Positions 59,358-64,000 of a stretch of DNA of 64,000 bases are shown here, piece by piece. Numbering within the stretch: position 1 is the stretch's first letter; every line of letters starts with the position of its first letter. Origin of the DNA: Sphagnum magellanicum (lineage: Eukaryota > Streptophyta > Sphagnopsida > Sphagnales > Sphagnaceae). Made by a program: the position numbers and the translations under genes. The notes under the pieces were generated by a model that was not told the origin of the DNA, did no database searches, and saw only the letters and a list, made by a program, of their open reading frames with translations. The stretch is taken from NCBI GenBank assembly GCA_021904315.1, contig CM038923.1:12530038-12594037 (forward strand), in the 5' to 3' direction.

Positions 59358-62300
59358 ATGGATTCAGGTATCGTGTTCTAAAGGTTCTGCAATTTTTTCA
59401 AATTTTTTTTTAGTTGTTTGAGATAATGGAGAAAAAATAAAAGGAAAGAAAGAATGGAGTAAGTATATCGGGTCTAGGTTTTATTACACTGGAGTTTGGG
59501 AGAATGGAGGGAGCAGTCTTCCGTGTTAGGTTTGGAGCTTACTTGCTTGGAAAGAACTGGATCTCTGAGAAAGGCAGCGAGATGTGTAGTTGTTCATGTG
59601 GATTTTGTGTGAGTCGGGAGGAGGAGACGGAGGTTTCTTCTTTTAGCTTCGGGAACCCTAATTTCTCGATTCAGTGCAATCAGGAACAATCTTTTAGCTG
59701 TTTTTGAGATTTGAAGATTTCGAGGGATATGGATCTTGTTTAGATTGATAGTGGTGTGTTGACTGACTGACTGAGACTTGAGTGTTGCTCTTGAAATCCG
59801 ATTTGCTTATCCATGTGCATGGGAAATTCAAGATGCGGATATGGAGGACTATGGGTTTGAGTATTCCGATGAGGAGCCTGAGGAGCAGGATGTTGACATT
59901 GAGAACCAGTACTACAACTCCAAAGGTACTAATATATTCTGCCATTGAGCTGTGTTTTTGGAAGGAGAGACTCTGTGTTAGGAGGGTCTCTCTGTGTGTT
60001 TGTGAGGTATAGTGCCAATGCAAATTATGTCAAGAAGTCTCATGCTCTCAAACTATTATAGCATTTGGTGTTTGCTTCTGACTGTAAGTGGATGGAGTAA
60101 TCAGGATTGGTGGAAGCTGAACCAGGAGGAGCCCTCAAGGGCTTTGCAGAGGTTGTGAGGATGGAAGGTGATAAAGGGGAATGGTGAGCTACTTTCCCTC
60201 TGTTGTACTTCTCTTCTTACGGTTAACTATTTTCTTTTTATCTCATGCGGTACACACAGCATTGATTGGTGATGCATAAGGAATGTCATGAGAAGTACAC
60301 TCTCTGAGTTTGGGAATAGTGGCTTGCTGAAGATCTCCATTATGTATAATGTGGACTGTTTGGCACTGAAAACAGCAAACTCTTCTGCACTTGAGTGTAT
60401 TCACATTTGGCATCTTTAGCCCAAAGTAACTGGTGTGTGTGTATGCTGGGTGACCAATGTGGTGACAGGGGTTTTAAGGCATTGAAGCAAACAGTGAAAC
60501 TCCACTATAAGCTGGGGAATTACAAACATATGATGGATGCATATAGGGAGATGCTGACTTACATCAAGTCAGCAGTAACTCGCAACTACAGTGAGAAGTG
60601 CATCAACAACATCCTTGATTTTGTTTCAGGCAGTGCTAGTCAAAACCTGGAGCTGTTGCAAGAGTTCTACCAGACTACCTTGAAAGCATTGGAAGAGGCC
60701 AAAAATGAGGTTGGTCCTTTCAATCAGATCCACAAGGAATGTAAACTGAATTGACATCTATCTGCTGTTTCAAGAGAAGGACACAAGCATGAGACACTTG
60801 AAACCTCACGTTCTGATGATGGACCGGTGGGTGGTACAGAGACTTTGGTTCAAGACAAATTTGAAGCTGTGTAAGTTGTGGTTTGATATGGGGGAGTATG
60901 GCCGCATGAACAAGGTAAAGTCAATGTATCCCCACTGTGCATTGCGCTTGCCACTTTATTAACAAACTGTACATGAATCACATGCCCTTCTCATTTGAGG
61001 GTCAGCTATTATGTGCACTTGCTGAGGACTAAGTTGGGCTAAGGTGGTTTTTTGGGTGGTTGTTGATCCCTTAGAGCATTATGCAATCAGGATTGTTGTG
61101 AGGTAATGTGTCATTGTCTTGAAGTGCTCTGATTGTGCAATTTCCTGTGATCGATAGAAGTGACTCATGATTGGCTGCATACAATTGATTTTTACACATG
61201 TCTTTATTATGGTGTCCATGTTCCTCATGCCAGATTTTGAAGGAGCTGCATAAGTCATGTCAAAGGGAAGATGGAACTGATGACCAGAAGAAAGGTACTC
61301 AATTGCTGGAAGTCTATGCCATTGAAATACAGATGTACACAGAGACCAAAAACAACAAGAAGCTCAAGGTACCCATCTCCTCTGTAAATGTCTTCTATGT
61401 TTTTTTGGTCACATAAAGAGACAGGATTCTTTATTTGTTTGCCATTCTTGCAGTTTTCAATTCTTGTCATTGCAGATCATTAGTAGTGTGTGAGGTGAAA
61501 ATTTATACACAGGCTCTGCAAATCAGTAATCTGATGGTTGTTATTTCTGAAGGATCAAGCACTATTGCATAAGATTTGTGCTGATAAATGTTGTGCTGAT
61601 GCAGCAACTCTACCATAAGGCTCTGTCAATAAAGTCAGCAATCCCTCACCCACGCATCATGGGTATTATACATGAGTGTGGAGGCAAGATGCATATGGCT
61701 GAGCGCCAGTGGGCTGATGCAGCCACAGACTTCTTTGATGCTTTTAAAAACTATGATGAAGCGGGTACCCATCGGCGGATTCAGTGTCTCAAGTAAGAGT
61801 CATGAGCCATTTCTTGCCTCAGTTTCCTTCAAAGAGTTTTTCTTTCCATACTTCCATGCCAGCATTCATGTGTGGACAAGTGGAGGCAATAGCTATTGCA
61901 AAGGATGTCCTGTTTCGAGTATGATTGTGATTCACAAGGAACCAAAATATGCCTTTTCTGAACACCTTTGGCAAAGATGAATTTGAATGTACTTTTGAAG
62001 TCCTCTTTTTCATCAAAATGCAGGTATTTGGTGCTTGCCAATATGCTGATGGAGTCTGAGGTCAATCCTTTTGATGGGCAGGAGGCCAAACCGTAAGTGC
62101 CAATCACACACTAACAGTAAGATGGATACGGTGATTTTTAAAAGGTTGTGTTCAGTGATGATTTTCTTGAGATGAATGTACATCTGTTCAAAATGGGTTA
62201 ATGTGGGATTGGCAGATATAAAAATGACCCAGAGATCCTAGCAATGACAAATCTGGTGGCTGCTTATCAACGAAATGAGATCCTTGAATTTGAGAAAATC

Positions 62301-63046
62301 CTCAAGGTATGCTACTCAGTCTTTCTGATGAATTCTGGTTGCATGTGACAGTCATGCAGGTGTTGTAAACTAGTCAATGTTAGCTATTTATTGAACTTGT
62401 ATCCTGGACATTTTTGCAGAGCAATCGAAGAACAATCATGGATGACATGTTTATTCGGAATTATATTGAGGACTTGCTTAGGAAAATTCGGACACAAGTG
62501 CTGTTGAAGCTTATCAAGCCCTACACCCGCATCCGTATCCCATTTATCTCTAAGGCATAATTCTTTCAGCCTTTGACACTTTCCTCAGATTCTTTTGATG
62601 TTGTCCTCTGCTATAACTTTGTTGTCATCTGCTCTGCCTTTGAAATAATAAGATGTTTGTGTGCATTGAATGGCAGGAGCTCAACATACCAGAGAAGGAT
62701 GTGGAACATCTGCTGGTTTCTCTCATACTGGATAACCGAGTACAGGGCCATATCGACCAGGTCAACCAGTTGCTGGAGCTTGGAGACCGGTATGCCTTGC
62801 ATTCTCTTTCTTTGTTGTATATTTTGCCCTCAGTCTTGGCATGTGATTTTCATCTTCTGCTCGTAATCATGAAATGCCAGCATTCTTCTTTGGGTCACTT
62901 TCCCAAGAGTAATTTGCAGTCTCATACCAGCTCTTGTCTGTATGTCCCCCACCAGGTCAAAGGGACTCAAGAAATATACAGCAATTGACACATGGAACAC
63001 CCAACTCAAGTCTTTGTACCAAACAGTGACCACAAGGATCGGTTGA
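59358..63046 (+). CDS. CSN2: COP9 signalosome subunit 2 (twelve exons)
   Basis: Twelve exons join in phase to 439 residues, the length of Arabidopsis CSN2 (FUS12): 59358-59367, 59833-59925, 60105-60183, 60469-60709, 60840-60914, 61234-61368, 61605-61792, 62024-62092, 62216-62306, 62420-62554, 62677-62789, 62956-63046. The protein starts [20 protein letters not shown] and keeps long identical blocks: [41 protein letters not shown] (family form), [42 protein letters not shown], and a C-terminal PCI domain with [11 protein letters not shown] and [14 protein letters not shown]2 is a scaffold subunit of the COP9 signalosome, which removes NEDD8 from cullins in nucleus and cytoplasm. All introns are GT-AG except intron 10, with a GC donor at 62555. 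The gene appears intact. Confidence 0.96.
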
Positions 63047-64000
63047 ACTGTTTATGCAGTGGGCTATGTTGATGTTGTGGAAAGATACAGCAGGCTGCAT
63101 TGCGCAGGCATACCCTCAATCACTACTGAATTATACTATTGGATTACACTAGTCCCTGCTCTCTATCAAGTTACCATGTGTTAGCTCCTGTAGATAAAAG
63201 TTGCAATGATGAATCCATATTATTGCTCTCCTTGAAACTGCTTTTTCTTACTCCATCTGACATGTACATTTGAGCTGCAATGAGTTGTGTCCATGCTGAC
63301 AGCACACCGGAGAATTGCATCATCCACACTAACACGACAGTGGAAATGAAGAGAAGACCTAGGAGGCAATGTGAGAGAATCTGTACGCGGGTTGTGCAGT
63401 TCTTTGATTTTGTTAATAACCTCCAGTTCCAATTTATTTTAATTTTAGAAATCAAAGGATTTATGGTTCCGGATTTTTGAAAATTTTCAGAATCACAACC
63501 TCCAGTTCTGACTTTTGAAAGAAAAAAATTCAGCGCAACAACAAAACCTATGGTTTTGGCTTTATGAAAATATTCAAAAAACGTGGCTGTATTGATGAAA
63601 GAACTGGCAAAGAACCAGCAGTTTAGGGTAGGTTTTCTGACCTGGTTCTTTGTTCATAGAACCCGGTTAAGGGTTAAAAACAGTTCCATGATCTTTGAGA
63701 ACTGGCATCCAAGAGTCAGAACTGGTTCTTTTGATTGTTTGAGAGCCACAAGTTGAGGGTTTGTATACACAACCCTTACCCATTGGTTGTTTCTTTGGAA
63801 AGGGAGAGATTTGCCCAACACTGTTTTGTACCCAAAATTATGTAGGTTTGAAAAGTGGGGAAAAAAAGAAAAAGTCCAGAAATCAAATAAAATCAAAATC
63901 AAATGCAATAACTTAATTGCATATTATATTTGATCATTTTATGTGAAGTATTACTCAATGTTGGGTGTTGAAGAAAATGGTTTATTTCTCAAAAGACATT
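63047..64000. other. 3' flank of CSN2 and repeat DNA
   Basis: The first few hundred bases are probably the CSN2 3' untranslated region. From about 63640 there are phrases such as acctggttctttgttcatagaacccggtt, and at 63813-63823 the motif gcccaacactg, the complement of the CAGTGTTGGG end at 13703. This suggests a further copy of that hAT-like family. No gene is recognised. Confidence 0.4.

Overview
This is nuclear DNA from a land plant. The evidence is AT-rich, repeat-filled intergenic sequence, GT-AG spliced genes, TTTAGGG-type telomere motifs, and plastid and mitochondrial fragments that have decayed in place. The gene set (COP9 subunit 2, a PPDK regulatory protein, a CAF1 deadenylase, a plant F-box protein) confirms a plant. 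Low gene density and abundant degenerate repeats suggest a large-genome vascular plant. A fern or a gymnosperm is my guess; the window alone does not settle it.

Layout. 1-10.7 kb is AT-rich intergenic DNA with a tandem array (6.2-6.6 kb) and a GC-richer island (6.8-9.8 kb) that may hold a decayed or unrecognised gene. 10.73-11.68 kb is a small three-exon gene for an acidic protein (minus strand). 11.9-19.2 kb is repeat DNA: a dispersed repeat, a perfect head-to-head telomere-repeat palindrome, a G-box cluster, foldbacks and a minisatellite. 19.3-23.1 kb is a mosaic of organelle fragments: plastid rps2, a group II intron reverse transcriptase, plastid ndhA with intron domain V, plastid trnN, and mitochondrial ccmC. 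All are broken, with mostly C-to-T/G-to-A type damage. 25.8 kb holds a DEAH-helicase fragment. 31.5-32.7 kb is an intronless F-box gene (plus) preceded by a second copy of the dispersed repeat and a duplication of its own start region. 35.2-36.0 kb is an intronless CAF1 deadenylase gene (minus), convergent with the F-box gene. 39.5-51.4 kb is a transposon field with two same-orientation remnants of a pogo/Tigger-like DDE element, each followed by a purine-rich minisatellite.

52.3-63.0 kb is a gene-dense block with three complete multi-exon genes, which I reconstructed exon by exon with every splice phase agreeing: a six-exon multi-pass membrane protein of the CREST type (minus), a five-exon PPDK regulatory protein (minus), and the twelve-exon CSN2 gene (plus). 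The last two are divergent and share a roughly 1.7 kb intergenic space holding a small inverted-repeat element.

The genes do not form a pathway; they are ordinary eukaryotic neighbours: CSN2 and the F-box protein both touch cullin-RING ubiquitin ligase control, CAF1 acts in mRNA decay, and the PPDK regulator acts in pyruvate metabolism. I found no convincing new multi-gene system. The most unusual observations are the mixed plastid/mitochondrial insertion, the splice donor embedded in a microsatellite, two GC-AG introns, the serine in the P-loop of the PPDK regulator, and a minisatellite occupying the place of a lost transposase core.
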